In this document: positions 25,754 through 35,084 of the stretch, one piece after another
Layout: every line of letters begins with the position of its first letter
How positions within the stretch are numbered: position 1 is the stretch's first letter
NCBI GenBank assembly: GCA_019635535.1
Contig: JAHBZH010000001.1
Span: forward strand, 875,001 to 939,000
Direction: 5' to 3'
Length of the DNA: 64,000 nt
Source of the DNA: Sphingomonas sp.
Lineage (GTDB): Bacteria > Pseudomonadota > Alphaproteobacteria > Sphingomonadales > Sphingomonadaceae
Translations under genes and position numbers: made by a program
The notes under the pieces: model-generated
Seen by the model: only the letters and a program-made list of their open reading frames with translations
What the model was told of the DNA's origin: nothing
Databases searched by the model: none

Positions 25754-26452
25754 CTAGCGCGCATCGACCAGGACGATCTCGGCTTCCTCGATCGCCTCGA
25801 TCGTGACCTTCGCCTCGCCGGTGACGGCGACGCCGTCGCGGGCCTCGGCGCGCACGCCGTTGACCGCGATCGCGCCTTGGGCGGCGACCAGATAGACGTG
25901 CCGCGACGGATCGAGGCTGAGCTCCGCCGTCTCGCCGACCTTCAGCGTCGCGCCCATCACCCGGGCGGCCGAATTGATCTTCAGCGCGTCCGCATCCTCG
26001 GCATAGCCGCTGGCGAGCGTGACGAACCTGCCGGAACGGTCCGCTTTGGGGAACTTCATCGCGCCCCAGCTCGGCTCCGCGTTCGGCGTGTCGGTCAGCA
26101 CCCAGATCTGGAACAGCGTGGTGGCCTCGTCCTCCAGATTATATTCGGCGTGACGCACGCCGGTGCCGGCGCTCATCACCTGCACGTCGCCCGCTTCGGT
26201 GCGGCCTTTGTTGCCCATCGAATCCTGATGGGTGATCGCCCCGGTGCGGACATAGGTGATGATTTCCATGTCGCGGTGCGGATGCGGCGGGAAGCCGGAC
26301 TTGGCGGCGATCTCGTCGTCGTTCCACACCCGGATCGCGCCCCAGCCCATCCGGGCCGGATCGTAATAATCCGCGAAGGAGAAATGGTGGCGGGCGTTCA
26401 GCCAGCCATGGTCGGCATGGCCGAGCGTCGGGAATTTGCGAACGTCGATCAT
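25754..26452 (-). CDS. Pirin-family protein (YhhW-type, possible quercetin 2,3-dioxygenase)
   Basis: 232 aa bicupin. The metal site of the N-terminal cupin is complete: His57 and His59 in PHPHRDME, His101 and Glu103 in GVRHAEYN. Bacterial YhhW proteins with this site have quercetinase activity in vitro, though the natural substrate is uncertain. FSFADYYDPARMGWGAIRVWNDD is the family N-terminal signature. An azoreductase gene follows on the same strand upstream; a pirin/azoreductase pairing would fit a redox or xenobiotic stress response. Confidence 0.9.
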   Translation of the reverse strand: MIDVRKFPTLGHADHGWLNARHHFSFADYYDPARMGWGAIRVWNDDEIAAKSGFPPHPHRDMEIITYVRTGAITHQDSMGNKGRTEAGDVQVMSAGTGVRHAEYNLEDEATTLFQIWVLTDTPNAEPSWGAMKFPKADRSGRFVTLASGYAEDADALKINSAARVMGATLKVGETAELSLDPSRHVYLVAAQGAIAVNGVRAEARDGVAVTGEAKVTIEAIEEAEIVLVDAR

Positions 26453-26590
26453 GATGTCTCTCCTGGCATGCGCCCCTCCCTTTGGGGGAGGGGCGGCTTA
26501 TGGACGGAGCGGCGCGGACGCCGGTGGGGGGAAGGCGTCGGGCGCCGCCCCGTCCTGATGTCCCTCCGGGATGGGCAGGGAGGGACGTCG
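26453..26590. repeat. C/G-rich palindromic element between azoR and pirin genes
   Basis: Contains the stem GCCCCTCCC/GGGAGGGGC (26472-26494) and another GTCCCTCC/GGAGGGAC (26560-26586), with further G/C-rich self-complementary pieces between. No gene is seen. It resembles the larger hairpin array at 49139-49328. Confidence 0.5.
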
Positions 26591-26596
26591 TGAGCT

Positions 26597-27220
26597 TCAG
26601 GCCGCGAGCGGCAGCTCGTCGCGGGCGAATTCGGCCAGTTGCCCGCTTGCTTCGTCGATCGAGGCTTCGGCGGCCTCGGGACCGAAGGCGAGCTTTTCGG
26701 CACGCACCCAGGTCACGTCGGCAAGGCCCATGAAGCCCAGCATCGCGCGCAGATGCGGCTCCTGGGCGTCCATGATTGCCGCCGGGCCCTCGCTGTAGAG
26801 GCCGCCGCGGCTTTCGATCACCACCGTCTTCTTGCCGGTGAGCAGGCCCACCGGGCCGTTCTCGCCATAAGAGAAAGTGACGCCCGCGCGCAGGACATGG
26901 TCGAACCAGGCCTTGAGCGTGGACGGGATACCGAAATTGTACATCGGCGCGCCGATGACGACGATGTCGGCCTGCTGCAGCTCCTCGATCAGCGCATCGG
27001 ACAGCGCGCGCGCCTCGAGCTCGGCCGGGGTCTCGGGCTGGCCCTTGATCGCCTTCACCGTCTCGGCGGTAAGATGTGGCAGCGGATTGGCGCCGACATC
27101 GCGCAGCACGACATGGGCGGCGGGATTGGCGGCGCGGAGGTCGTCGATGAAGCGCGCCGCGAGGCCGCCGGAGACGGAGCTGCCGGCATTGGCGCTGCTG
27201 TTGATGACCAGGATATTCAT
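26597..27220 (-). CDS. azoR: FMN-dependent NADH-azoreductase
   Basis: 207 aa flavodoxin-like fold. The N-terminal MNILVINSSANAGSSVS is the phosphate-binding loop of AzoR, and PMYNFGIPSTLKAWFDHVLRAG is the conserved FMN/substrate loop. AzoR reduces quinones and azo dyes using NADH. It is divergent from a LysR-type regulator 96 bases away, a common arrangement in which the LysR protein controls the oxidoreductase. Confidence 0.94.
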   Translation of the reverse strand: MNILVINSSANAGSSVSGGLAARFIDDLRAANPAAHVVLRDVGANPLPHLTAETVKAIKGQPETPAELEARALSDALIEELQQADIVVIGAPMYNFGIPSTLKAWFDHVLRAGVTFSYGENGPVGLLTGKKTVVIESRGGLYSEGPAAIMDAQEPHLRAMLGFMGLADVTWVRAEKLAFGPEAAEASIDEASGQLAEFARDELPLAA

Positions 27221-27316
27221 GGCGTTTCCCCTTGGGTTTCGTGTTTGCGAACCCGGAGATAATCGAGTAGCAGCGTTGTCAGAAGATCACGCTCGATCAT
27301 CATGGTGTTACGGAAT

Positions 27317-28252
27317 ATGGAACGCTCATCCACCGATCTCGTCGATGTTCTCTCGTTCGTGCGGGTGGCGGAAACCGGCTCCTTCGCCCGTGCTGCGGAG
27401 CGGATGGGCCTGTCGAAGCCGGTCCTGTCGCGCCGCGTCGCGCGGCTCGAGGAGCAACTGGGCGCGCGCCTTTTGACCCGCACCGCCCGGGGCGCGCAGC
27501 CGACCGATATCGGCCAGGCTTACTATGCCCGCGCCGCCAACATCCTGGCCGAGCTGGACGCGGCGGAGGAGGTGGTGGCCGAGGCGGTGACGCAGATCGC
27601 CGGGCCGATCCGGATCACCGCGCCGCTCACATTCGGCACCGCCCATCTCGCGCCCGCGCTGGCGGAGTTCGTCGAGGCGCATCCCAAGGTCGAGCTCGAC
27701 ATCGAGCTCGAGGACCGCAATGTCGATCTTGCCGGCGGCGGCTACGATCTCGCGGTCAGGATCGGGCGGCTGGCGGATTCGGCGCTGATCGCCCGCCGGA
27801 TCGCGCCGGTGCGCAAGCATGTGATCGCCAGCCCCGCCTATCTCGCGCAACGCGGCCGGCCGGGAAGGCCGTCGGACCTCGCCGACCACGACATCCTCAT
27901 TTACGCGCACGAGCAATGGCGCTTCAAAGTGGGCGATCGCTGGGAAACGCCGCGGCTGGCGCCGCGCCTGCGCAGCAACAATGGCGACATGCTGCTCGCC
28001 GCCGCCGAGGCGGGGCTGGGCCTGTGCCTGTTGCCCAGCTTCATCGCCGCCCCCGCCTTCGAGCGTGGCGCGGTCGAGCCGGTGCTGATGGATTTCCCGG
28101 TCGAGGAAGGCGCGCTCCACGCGGTGATGCCGCCGGGCCGCGCGACCACCGCGCGGGTGCGGGCTCTGGTCGATTTTCTGGTCGCCCGCTTCGGTCCAGA
28201 GCCGAGCTGGGACCCGTGCTGGGCGGCGGCGCAGGCCACGCCGGCCGCCTGA
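27317..28252 (+). CDS. LysR-family transcriptional regulator
   Basis: 311 aa from the ATG at 27317; an in-frame ATG at 27302 is possible and neither has a clear ribosome-binding site. The N-terminal winged helix-turn-helix (ETGSFARAAERMGLSKPVLSRRVARLEEQLGARL) is followed by the LysR substrate-binding domain (about 90-300). The sub-type resembles the group that binds next to quinone or azoreductase genes. It is divergent from azoR, the most likely target, and reads toward the aldo/keto reductase. Confidence 0.92.
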   Translation: MERSSTDLVDVLSFVRVAETGSFARAAERMGLSKPVLSRRVARLEEQLGARLLTRTARGAQPTDIGQAYYARAANILAELDAAEEVVAEAVTQIAGPIRITAPLTFGTAHLAPALAEFVEAHPKVELDIELEDRNVDLAGGGYDLAVRIGRLADSALIARRIAPVRKHVIASPAYLAQRGRPGRPSDLADHDILIYAHEQWRFKVGDRWETPRLAPRLRSNNGDMLLAAAEAGLGLCLLPSFIAAPAFERGAVEPVLMDFPVEEGALHAVMPPGRATTARVRALVDFLVARFGPEPSWDPCWAAAQATPAA

Positions 28253-28371
28253 TCCACAAGCTGCGACAAATCGGGACAAATTGGGGCTTGGTCTGGCTGC
28301 GATCGGTCCATAGGCTGATGGCAGGGCGTGGTTGGGGCTGCCCTTCGTTGGGGAAACGAGGAGAGACCGAG

Positions 28372-29286
28372 ATGATCGACCGCCGCACCCTGCTGACCGG
28401 CATGGCCAGCCTGCCTTTCATCGCCAAAGCCGCCTTCGCCCAGGCCCCCGCCGCCGGCGCGCTGCGCACGATCCGCATCCCGGGCGCCGACGAAACCGTG
28501 CCAGCGATCGGCATCGGCACCGCGCGCCGCTACAGCGACCCGCAGGGCGAGGAGCAGCTGGCGCCGCTGCGCGCCGCGATCGCCCGCTTCGTCGAGCTTG
28601 GCGGCAAGGTGATCGACACCGCGCCCTCCTATGGACGCGCCGAGGAAGTGGTCGGCCAGCTCGTCGCGGAGCTGGGCGTGCGCGATCGGCTGTTCCTGGC
28701 CACCAAGGTCGGCGTCAATACGCGCGAGGAAGGCGTGGCGCAGATCGAGGCCAGCTTCCGCAAGCTCCGCACCGACCGGCTCGACCTCATTGCGGTCCAC
28801 AATATCCGCGACGTCGACAACCAGCTCGCCATCCTGGGCGACCTGAAGAGCGCCGGCCGCATCCGCTCGCTCGGCATCACCACCTCGGCCAAGCCGCAAT
28901 ATGAGGCGTTCGAGGCGGTCATGCGCCGCGCCGAGCTCGATTGCATCCAGATCGACTATGCGATCGACAATCGCAGCGCCGCGACACGCATCCTGCCGCT
29001 GGCGCAGGAAAAGGGCTGCGCGATCATGATCAACCTGCCTTTCGGCCGCGAGCGGCTGTTCGCCGCGACCCGCGACCGGCCGCTGCCCGATTGGGCGGCG
29101 GAGATCGGCGCGACGAGCTGGGCGCAGGTCTTCCTCAAATATGTGCTGTCGCACCCGTCCCACCCGATGCCGATCCCCGGCATGGCGCAGGCCCGTTACA
29201 TCGACGACAATCTCGGCGCGGCGCGCGGCCCCCTTCCCGACGCGGCGCTGAGAACGCGGATGGAGCAATATATCGATGCGCTTTGA
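28372..29286 (+). CDS. Aldo/keto reductase with a Tat-type signal peptide
   Basis: 304 aa. MIDRRTLLTGMASLPFIAKA is a twin-arginine signal with RRxLL and a hydrophobic stretch, cleaved near FAQA. The TIM-barrel AKR tetrad is visible: Asp in VIDTAPSYGRAEE with Tyr in the same segment, Lys in LATKVGVN and His in IAVHNIRD. Export of an NAD(P)H-type enzyme is unusual. The ATG has GAGGAG about 12 bases upstream. The stop overlaps the downstream MFS gene by 11 bases. Confidence 0.87.
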   Translation: MIDRRTLLTGMASLPFIAKAAFAQAPAAGALRTIRIPGADETVPAIGIGTARRYSDPQGEEQLAPLRAAIARFVELGGKVIDTAPSYGRAEEVVGQLVAELGVRDRLFLATKVGVNTREEGVAQIEASFRKLRTDRLDLIAVHNIRDVDNQLAILGDLKSAGRIRSLGITTSAKPQYEAFEAVMRRAELDCIQIDYAIDNRSAATRILPLAQEKGCAIMINLPFGRERLFAATRDRPLPDWAAEIGATSWAQVFLKYVLSHPSHPMPIPGMAQARYIDDNLGAARGPLPDAALRTRMEQYIDAL

Positions 29287-30577
29287 GGCAGCGCCGGGGA
29301 CGGGGCTGCTCGGCAAGCTGATCGCCGCGGATCGGGACGAGGTTCCGGCGGTCGCCGCCGGCTTCCTCGTCTTCTTCCTGGTCTTCGCCTCCTTCTTCAT
29401 GCTGCGCCCGGTGCGCGAAGCGTTCGGCAGCGTCGGCGGCGGCGAGGATCTGCCCTGGCTGTTCACCGGCACCTTCGTCGCGACGCTCGTCGTCGTGCCG
29501 CTCTACGGCTGGGTCGCGGCCCGGATGCCGCGCCGCCGGCTGCTGCCGATCCTCTATGCGATCACGTCCGTGGTGATGGCCGGCTTCGCGACCAGCCTGG
29601 CGCTCAATCCGGAGAGCGTGTGGACGGGCCGCGCCTTCTACATCTGGTATTCGGTCGTGAACCTGTTCGCGATCTCGATCGCCTGGAGCCTGATGGCCGA
29701 CCTGTTCGAGCGCGAACGCGGCCACCGCCTGTTCGGCCAGATCGCGGCGGGCGCCAGCCTGGGCGGGCTGACCGGGCCGATCCTCTCCGGCGCCCTGGTC
29801 ATGCGGGTCGGCGAGGCCGGGTTGCTGTTCATCTCCATCGGCCTGTTGCTTTCGTCCCTGATCTTCGTGCGCGCGCTGCTCGGCTGGCGCGACCGGATGG
29901 GGCCGCGCACCGATGTGCCGCCGCCCGACCGGATCGGCGGCTCGATCTGGGCGGGCCTGACCCTGGTCGCGCGCTCGCCCTATCTGATCGCGATCGCCGC
30001 CTTCGTGCTGCTGCTCACCACCGCCACCACCTTCCTTTATTTCGAGCAGGCGCGGATCGTCGAAGCGGCCTTCCCGGATCGCGCCGAGCGCACGCGGGTG
30101 TTCGCCGCGATCGACACGCTCGTCCAGTCGCTCACCATCCTGATCCAGATTTTCTTCACCGGGCGGCTGGCCAGGCGGCTCGGCGTCACCGTGCTGCTCG
30201 TCGCGGTGCCGGCGACGATGATGTTCGGCTTCGGCCTGCTCGCGCTCGCCGCGACCTTCCCGGTGCTCGTCTTCGTGATGATCGTGCGCCGGGTGGGCGA
30301 ATATGCCCTGGTCCGGCCGGGCCGCGAGATGCTGTTCACGCCGGTCGATGCCGAGACCAAGTACAAGGCCAAGAACGCGATCGACACCTTCGTCTATCGC
30401 GGCGGCGACGCGATCTCCGGTTGGGCCTATACCGGCATCGTCGCCATCGCCTCGACCGGCGCGGTCGCGATCGCGGGCGCAGTCGTGGCCGGGACCTGGG
30501 CGGCGCTCGGCTATGCGATCGGGCGCCGGCACGACGGCGCGAGGCCGGACAGTGGACCCGCCGGCCCAAGCCGCTAA
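29276..30577 (+). CDS. MFS-type membrane transporter (NTP/NDP translocase-like)
   Basis: 433 aa with about 12 hydrophobic segments. The N-terminus AAGFLVFFLVFASFFMLRPVREAFG and the LMADLFERERGHRLFGQIAAGASLGGLTGP segment are typical of the bacterial MFS subgroup distantly related to ATP/ADP translocases. Substrate is not known, and true nucleotide exchange would be unexpected in a free-living organism. It overlaps the aldo/keto reductase gene by 11 bases and is followed by the DUF885 gene after 34 bases. Confidence 0.87.
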   Translation: MRFEAAPGTGLLGKLIAADRDEVPAVAAGFLVFFLVFASFFMLRPVREAFGSVGGGEDLPWLFTGTFVATLVVVPLYGWVAARMPRRRLLPILYAITSVVMAGFATSLALNPESVWTGRAFYIWYSVVNLFAISIAWSLMADLFERERGHRLFGQIAAGASLGGLTGPILSGALVMRVGEAGLLFISIGLLLSSLIFVRALLGWRDRMGPRTDVPPPDRIGGSIWAGLTLVARSPYLIAIAAFVLLLTTATTFLYFEQARIVEAAFPDRAERTRVFAAIDTLVQSLTILIQIFFTGRLARRLGVTVLLVAVPATMMFGFGLLALAATFPVLVFVMIVRRVGEYALVRPGREMLFTPVDAETKYKAKNAIDTFVYRGGDAISGWAYTGIVAIASTGAVAIAGAVVAGTWAALGYAIGRRHDGARPDSGPAGPSR

Positions 30578-30611
30578 AAGACCCCCATTCACCCAGACCG
30601 AGGACAGACGC

Positions 30612-32441
30612 TTGAAGCTCCATCTCCCGCTTGCCGCCCTGCTGCTCGCCAGCGCGGGCATCGCCGTCGCCCAGCAGCAATCCGCGCCCGCTGCGCCCGC
30701 CGCCACCACGCTCTCCGCCGAGGACCAGCGGCTCATCGCTTTCCTCGACGCCGCTTTCGACGAGGCCATCGCGAACAATCCGCAGATGCTCACCAGCCTC
30801 GGCTCCAAGCGTCTGTATGACCGGCTCAACGATTATACCGACGCCTTCCGCCAGTCGCAGCGGGCGCTGCGCGAGCGCCAGCTCGCCCGGCTGCGCGCCG
30901 AATTCGATCCGGCCCGCCTCGGCCCGTCCGGCCGCCTCTCCTATCGCCTGTTCGAACAGCAGATCGAGGATGAGGGGCGCGCCTTCCAGTGGCGCTGGCA
31001 TGGCTTTCCGGCGACCACCAACGGCAGTCCGATGGGGAATATCCCGGTCTTCCTGATCAACAACCACCGCATCGACAATGCGGCCGATGCCGAAGCCTAT
31101 GTCGCGCGTCTCGTCGATGTCGAGCGCGCGTTCGGCGAGATCGCGGCGAACATGCGGCATCAGGCGAGCCTGGGCATCGTCCCCGCCCGCCTCAACTTCG
31201 CGCCGGTGCGCCAGGACGGCCTGCGCATCCTCTCCGGCGCGCCGTTCACGGGCGAGGGTACCAATGTCGTGCTCGCCGATTTCACGACCAAGGTGAACCG
31301 GCTCGATATCGCGCAGGGCGAGAAGGACCGGCTGATCGCCGCCGCGCGCGACGCGCTCGCCGGGCCGTTCCGGCGCGGCTACGACACGTTCTTCGCCGTC
31401 CTCGACGAGATCGAACCGCGCGCGACGGGCAATGACGGCGCCTGGAGTCTGCCCGACGGCGCCGGCTTCTACGCCCAGCGGCTGCGCCAGTCGACGACCA
31501 CCGATCTCACGGCGGAGCAGATCCACCAGACCGGATTGGAACAGGTCGCGCGCATCCACCGCGAGATGGAGCGGATCAAGGCCCAGGTGGGCTTCACCGG
31601 CTCGCTCCAGGACTTCTTCCGCCACATCAACACCGGCGCCGAGTTCAAATATCCGAACACGGAGCAGGGGCGTGAGCAGTATCTGGCCGACGCGCGGGCC
31701 TTCGTCGCGCAGGTGATGGAGGTCGCGCCGCAATGGTTCCGGCGGCTGCCGCAGGCCGCGCTGGAGGTCCGCGCGGTCGAGCCGTTCCGCCAGGAGACGG
31801 CGGCCGTCGCCTTCTACAACCGGCCGACGCCGGACGGTTCGCGCCCCGGCATCTATTATGTGAACCTCGCCGACATGAACCAGGTGCTGCGTCCGCAGAC
31901 CGAGGCGATCTCCTATCATGAGGGCGCGCCGGGCCATCATTTCCAGATCGCGCTGGCGCAGGAGTTGCCGGGCGTACCGCGCTTCCGCCGCCTCGGCGGC
32001 TATGGCGTCTATTCGGAAGGCTGGGGCCTTTATGCCGAGGGGCTCGGCAAGGAGATGGGATTCTATCAGGATCCGATTTCCGAGTTCGGCATGTATTCGA
32101 CCCAGCTCTGGCGCGCGATCCGCCTCGTGGTCGACACCGGCCTCCACCACCATCGCTGGAGCCGCGAGCGGGCGATCGCCTATTTCACCGAGAACGGCCT
32201 GCTGTCCGAGCGCGACGTGATCAAGGAGGTGGAGCGCTACATCAACAATCCCGGCCAGGCGACGAGCTACATGATCGGGCAATTGAAGATCCTGGAGCTG
32301 CGCGACCGCGCGCGCCAGGCGCTCGGCGACCGCTTCGACATCCGCGATTTCCACGCGGTCGTGCTGGAGAACGGCGCGGTGCCGCTCGACGTGCTCGAGG
32401 AGATGGTCGACGCCTGGATCGCGGCGCGGAGGAACGGCTGA
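30612..32441 (+). CDS. DUF885-family exported hydrolase (putative metallopeptidase)
   Basis: 609 aa starting at a TTG preceded by GAGGA; the residues that follow form a signal peptide ([21 protein letters not shown]), which supports this start. [17 protein letters not shown] near residue 440 is the family hallmark, with histidines and glutamate arranged as in gluzincin-type zinc peptidases. Members are usually annotated simply as DUF885 proteins; peptidase activity is inferred from the motif. The final TGA shares one base with the next ATG (TGATG). Confidence 0.9.
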   Translation: MKLHLPLAALLLASAGIAVAQQQSAPAAPAATTLSAEDQRLIAFLDAAFDEAIANNPQMLTSLGSKRLYDRLNDYTDAFRQSQRALRERQLARLRAEFDPARLGPSGRLSYRLFEQQIEDEGRAFQWRWHGFPATTNGSPMGNIPVFLINNHRIDNAADAEAYVARLVDVERAFGEIAANMRHQASLGIVPARLNFAPVRQDGLRILSGAPFTGEGTNVVLADFTTKVNRLDIAQGEKDRLIAAARDALAGPFRRGYDTFFAVLDEIEPRATGNDGAWSLPDGAGFYAQRLRQSTTTDLTAEQIHQTGLEQVARIHREMERIKAQVGFTGSLQDFFRHINTGAEFKYPNTEQGREQYLADARAFVAQVMEVAPQWFRRLPQAALEVRAVEPFRQETAAVAFYNRPTPDGSRPGIYYVNLADMNQVLRPQTEAISYHEGAPGHHFQIALAQELPGVPRFRRLGGYGVYSEGWGLYAEGLGKEMGFYQDPISEFGMYSTQLWRAIRLVVDTGLHHHRWSRERAIAYFTENGLLSERDVIKEVERYINNPGQATSYMIGQLKILELRDRARQALGDRFDIRDFHAVVLENGAVPLDVLEEMVDAWIAARRNG

Positions 32442-32707
32442 TGTCCGCTACGCCCCCCGATCGCCTGTCCAACAATCCGCGCAGCCCGCATTTCGACATG
32501 GCGGCGCTGCAGCGCGGCGTCGGCATCCGCTTCAAGGGCCGCGAGCGCGAGGATGTCGAGGAATATTGCGTCTCCGAAGGCTGGATCCGCGTGGCTGCCG
32601 GCAAGGCGGTGGACCGTCACGGCATGCCGGTGACGGTGAAGCTCAATGGCGAGATCGAGACCTGGTGGCGCGAGGAAGGTGAAGGCGAGGACGCGGCGGA
32701 AGACTGA
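32441..32707 (+). CDS. DUF3297 family protein
   Basis: 88 aa, cytosolic. [13 protein letters not shown] near the N-terminus, [17 protein letters not shown] in the middle and the [12 protein letters not shown] motif match the short DUF3297 proteins found widely in Proteobacteria. Function is unknown. It is translationally coupled to the DUF885 gene through a TGATG junction. Confidence 0.9.
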   Translation: MSATPPDRLSNNPRSPHFDMAALQRGVGIRFKGREREDVEEYCVSEGWIRVAAGKAVDRHGMPVTVKLNGEIETWWREEGEGEDAAED

Positions 32708-32779
32708 GCCGCGGCGCGCTTGCCAAGGCGGGCCGGCTTCGGCAAGGAGGCGGCGCATTTTCGCGAAGGCTGCTCACAG

Positions 32780-33727
32780 ATGACCGTAAAGACCGACCGG
32801 CTGGTCACGCTCTTCGGCGGCGGCGGATTCGTCGGCCGCTACGTCGTCCAGGCGCTGCATGCGCAGGGCGCGCGCGTCCGCATCGCCTCGCGCACGCCGG
32901 AGCGGGCCTGGTTCCTGAAGCCGCTGGGCGGCCTCGGCCAGACCCAGTTCGCCCGCGCCGATATCGCCGATCCGGCCTCGGTCGCCGTCGCGGTGGCGGG
33001 CGCGGATGCGGTCATCAACCTGGTCGGCATCCTCAAAGGGCGCTTCCAGGCCGTGCATGTCGACGGCGCGCGCAACGTCGCCGAAGCCGCGGCCGCTGCC
33101 GGGGCTTCCGCGCTGGTTCAGGTCTCGGCGATCGGCGCCGATCCCGAAAGCGCCAGCGCTTACGGACGGTCCAAGGGCGAGGGCGAGGCGGCGGCGCGCG
33201 CGGCCTTCCCCGGCGCGACGATCCTGCGCCCGTCCATCCTGTTCGGGCCGGAAGACGATTTCGTGAACAAGTTCGCCCGGATGGCGCAATGGCTGCCCGC
33301 CCTGCCGGTGATCCGGGGCGACTGGAAGGTGCAGCCGCTCTTCGCCGCCGATCTCGGCAAGGTGGTCGCCGCCGCCGCGCTCGATCCGGCGGCGCATGGC
33401 GGCAGGACCTATGAGCTGGGCGGGCCGCAGGCGACGACGATGCGCGCGCTCAACCAATGGGTGGTGGAGGCGACCGGCCGCCGCCGCGCCGTGTTCGATA
33501 TTCCGGACGCGATCGGCCGCCCGATGGTCCGTCTCACCGGCTGGGCGCCCGGCGCGCCGATGACCTGGGATCAATGGCTGATGCTGCAACAGGACAATGT
33601 CGCGGACCCGGCCCTGCCCGGGATCGACGCCTTCGGGATCCGCCCGATGCCGCTCGCCGCCGTCGCGGACAGCTGGCTCAGCCCCTATCGGCGCAACGGC
33701 CGCTTCGGGATGCCCGCCGCCGGTTGA
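32780..33727 (+). CDS. Complex I NDUFA9-type NAD(P)-binding protein (atypical SDR)
   Basis: 315 aa. The Rossmann dinucleotide-binding loop is FGGGGFVGRYVVQAL at about residues 12-26. NLVGIL, VQVSAIGADPESASAYGRSKGEGE and LRPSILFGPEDDFVNKFA are typical of the NDUFA9/YbjT-like atypical SDR group. In mitochondria NDUFA9 is a complex I accessory subunit; in alphaproteobacteria the protein has been linked to complex I or to quinone metabolism. No nuo genes are in the window. The start at 32780 is chosen because MTVKTDRLVTLFGGGG opens directly on the Rossmann strand. Confidence 0.9.
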   Translation: MTVKTDRLVTLFGGGGFVGRYVVQALHAQGARVRIASRTPERAWFLKPLGGLGQTQFARADIADPASVAVAVAGADAVINLVGILKGRFQAVHVDGARNVAEAAAAAGASALVQVSAIGADPESASAYGRSKGEGEAAARAAFPGATILRPSILFGPEDDFVNKFARMAQWLPALPVIRGDWKVQPLFAADLGKVVAAAALDPAAHGGRTYELGGPQATTMRALNQWVVEATGRRRAVFDIPDAIGRPMVRLTGWAPGAPMTWDQWLMLQQDNVADPALPGIDAFGIRPMPLAAVADSWLSPYRRNGRFGMPAAG

Positions 33728-33737
33728 GTCGCCGGCC

Positions 33738-33777
33738 TTGCGTGGGCGGCAACGGTGTGCTACAATTGTAGCACACC
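33738..33777 (+). promoter_or_regulatory. Promoter with a palindromic operator on the -10 box (amidohydrolase)
   Basis: TTGCGT (33738-33743) and TACAAT (33761-33766) are spaced by 17 bases. A perfect 24-bp palindrome (33754-33777; half-site GGTGTGCTACAA) is centred on the -10 box and the expected start of transcription. Its core TACAATTGTA matches the TACANNTGTA shape recognised by BlaI/MecI/CopY-type winged-helix repressors. A GGAGG ribosome-binding site follows at about 33780, giving a very short leader. Confidence 0.65.
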
Positions 33778-33788
33778 ACGGAGGGTTC

Positions 33789-35075
33789 ATGACATTCTTC
33801 ATTTCACCGGCCGCGCGGCTTCGTCGCGCCATCGCCGGTATGTTTCTTTGCCTGTTCGCGATCGCTGCCGCGCACGCCGACTCTCCGGCCGCGCCGCAGG
33901 GGCCGACGCTCGCGCTCACCGGCGGGCTCTGGTTCGACGGCGAGCGGTTCGTGCCGGCCGCATGGTATGCGGTCGGCGGCCGGCTGACCGCGACGCGGCC
34001 GGAGCGGATCGATGCGACCGTCGATCTCGCCGGGCGCTATGTGCTTCCGCCCTTCGTCGAGGCGCACAATCACGACATGCAGAATGCCGGCTTCGCCGCG
34101 GTCTCGATCGGCAAGAATCTGCGCCAGGGCGTCTTCTATTCGGTGCAGATGTGCTCGAAGCCGGGCAATGACCGCGCCTTCTCGCGCCTGTTCAATACGC
34201 CCGGCACGATCGACATCCTCTATGCGGAGGCGTGCATCTCCAGCTCGGACGGGCATCCGCTGGGCATCAGCCTCGCTTCCTATCGACAGGCGGGGATCGA
34301 ACCGGATGCGGACGAGGCGAGGGCCCGCTTCGATCCGATCGACTCGCTCGAGGATTTCGAGCGGCTCTGGCCGGAGATCGCCGCGCGCGAACCGGCGCTG
34401 ATCAAGGTCATCCTGGTCAACAGCGAGCGGCAGGCCGCGAACCGCGCCGATCCCGACACGTTCGGCTTTCGCGGCATCGATCCGGAGCTGCTCGCGCCGA
34501 TCGTCGCGCGGGCGCGCGAAGCCGGCATCCGCGTTGCGGTTCACGTCGACAGCGCCGGCGATTTCGCCACCGCCGTCGCCGCAGGGCCGGACATGATCGT
34601 CCATCTGCCCGGCTATCGCTTCGCGCGCGGCTTCGGCGCGGCGGATTACCGCATCGCGGACGATGTGGCGGCCGAAGCGGCGCGGCGCGGCATCTTCGTC
34701 ATCACCACCGCCAATGTCGCCTCATTCTCGGCGCGCCAGCCCTGGGCGGCGGAGCTGCGCGCCATGCAGATCGAAAATCTGCGCCTGCTGCGGGAGGTGG
34801 GCGTGCCGCTGATCATCGGCAGCGACAATGTGATGGGCACGGTGGTGGACGAGGTGCTCTATCTGGACGGGCTCCAGATCATGCCCCGCGCCGAATTGCT
34901 GCGCCGGGCGACGATCGACACGGCGGAAGCGATGTTCCCTGGCCGCGAGATCGGCGCGTTCCGCGAGGGCGTGGAGGCCAGTCTGATCGCCTTCGACGCC
35001 GATCCGCTGGAGACGCCCGACGTGCTACGCAGCCCCGCCGTTCGCATCCGGCAGGGTTCGCTGCTGGCGAATTGA
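33789..35075 (+). CDS. Exported amidohydrolase-superfamily protein
   Basis: 428 aa. A signal peptide (about 1-30, ending AAAHADS) targets it to the periplasm. LAGRYVLPPFVEAHNHDMQNAG holds the first metal-binding His-x-His of the amidohydrolase barrel; IRVAVHVDSAGDF and MIVHLPGY supply further histidines, and IIGSDN the catalytic Asp. The substrate could be a cyclic amide, peptide or similar. The gene sits under its own promoter with a palindromic operator, so expression is probably induced. It is convergent with the thioesterase gene, 9 bases away. Confidence 0.87.
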   Translation: MTFFISPAARLRRAIAGMFLCLFAIAAAHADSPAAPQGPTLALTGGLWFDGERFVPAAWYAVGGRLTATRPERIDATVDLAGRYVLPPFVEAHNHDMQNAGFAAVSIGKNLRQGVFYSVQMCSKPGNDRAFSRLFNTPGTIDILYAEACISSSDGHPLGISLASYRQAGIEPDADEARARFDPIDSLEDFERLWPEIAAREPALIKVILVNSERQAANRADPDTFGFRGIDPELLAPIVARAREAGIRVAVHVDSAGDFATAVAAGPDMIVHLPGYRFARGFGAADYRIADDVAAEAARRGIFVITTANVASFSARQPWAAELRAMQIENLRLLREVGVPLIIGSDNVMGTVVDEVLYLDGLQIMPRAELLRRATIDTAEAMFPGREIGAFREGVEASLIAFDADPLETPDVLRSPAVRIRQGSLLAN

Positions 35076-35084
35076 GCGGGGGCG

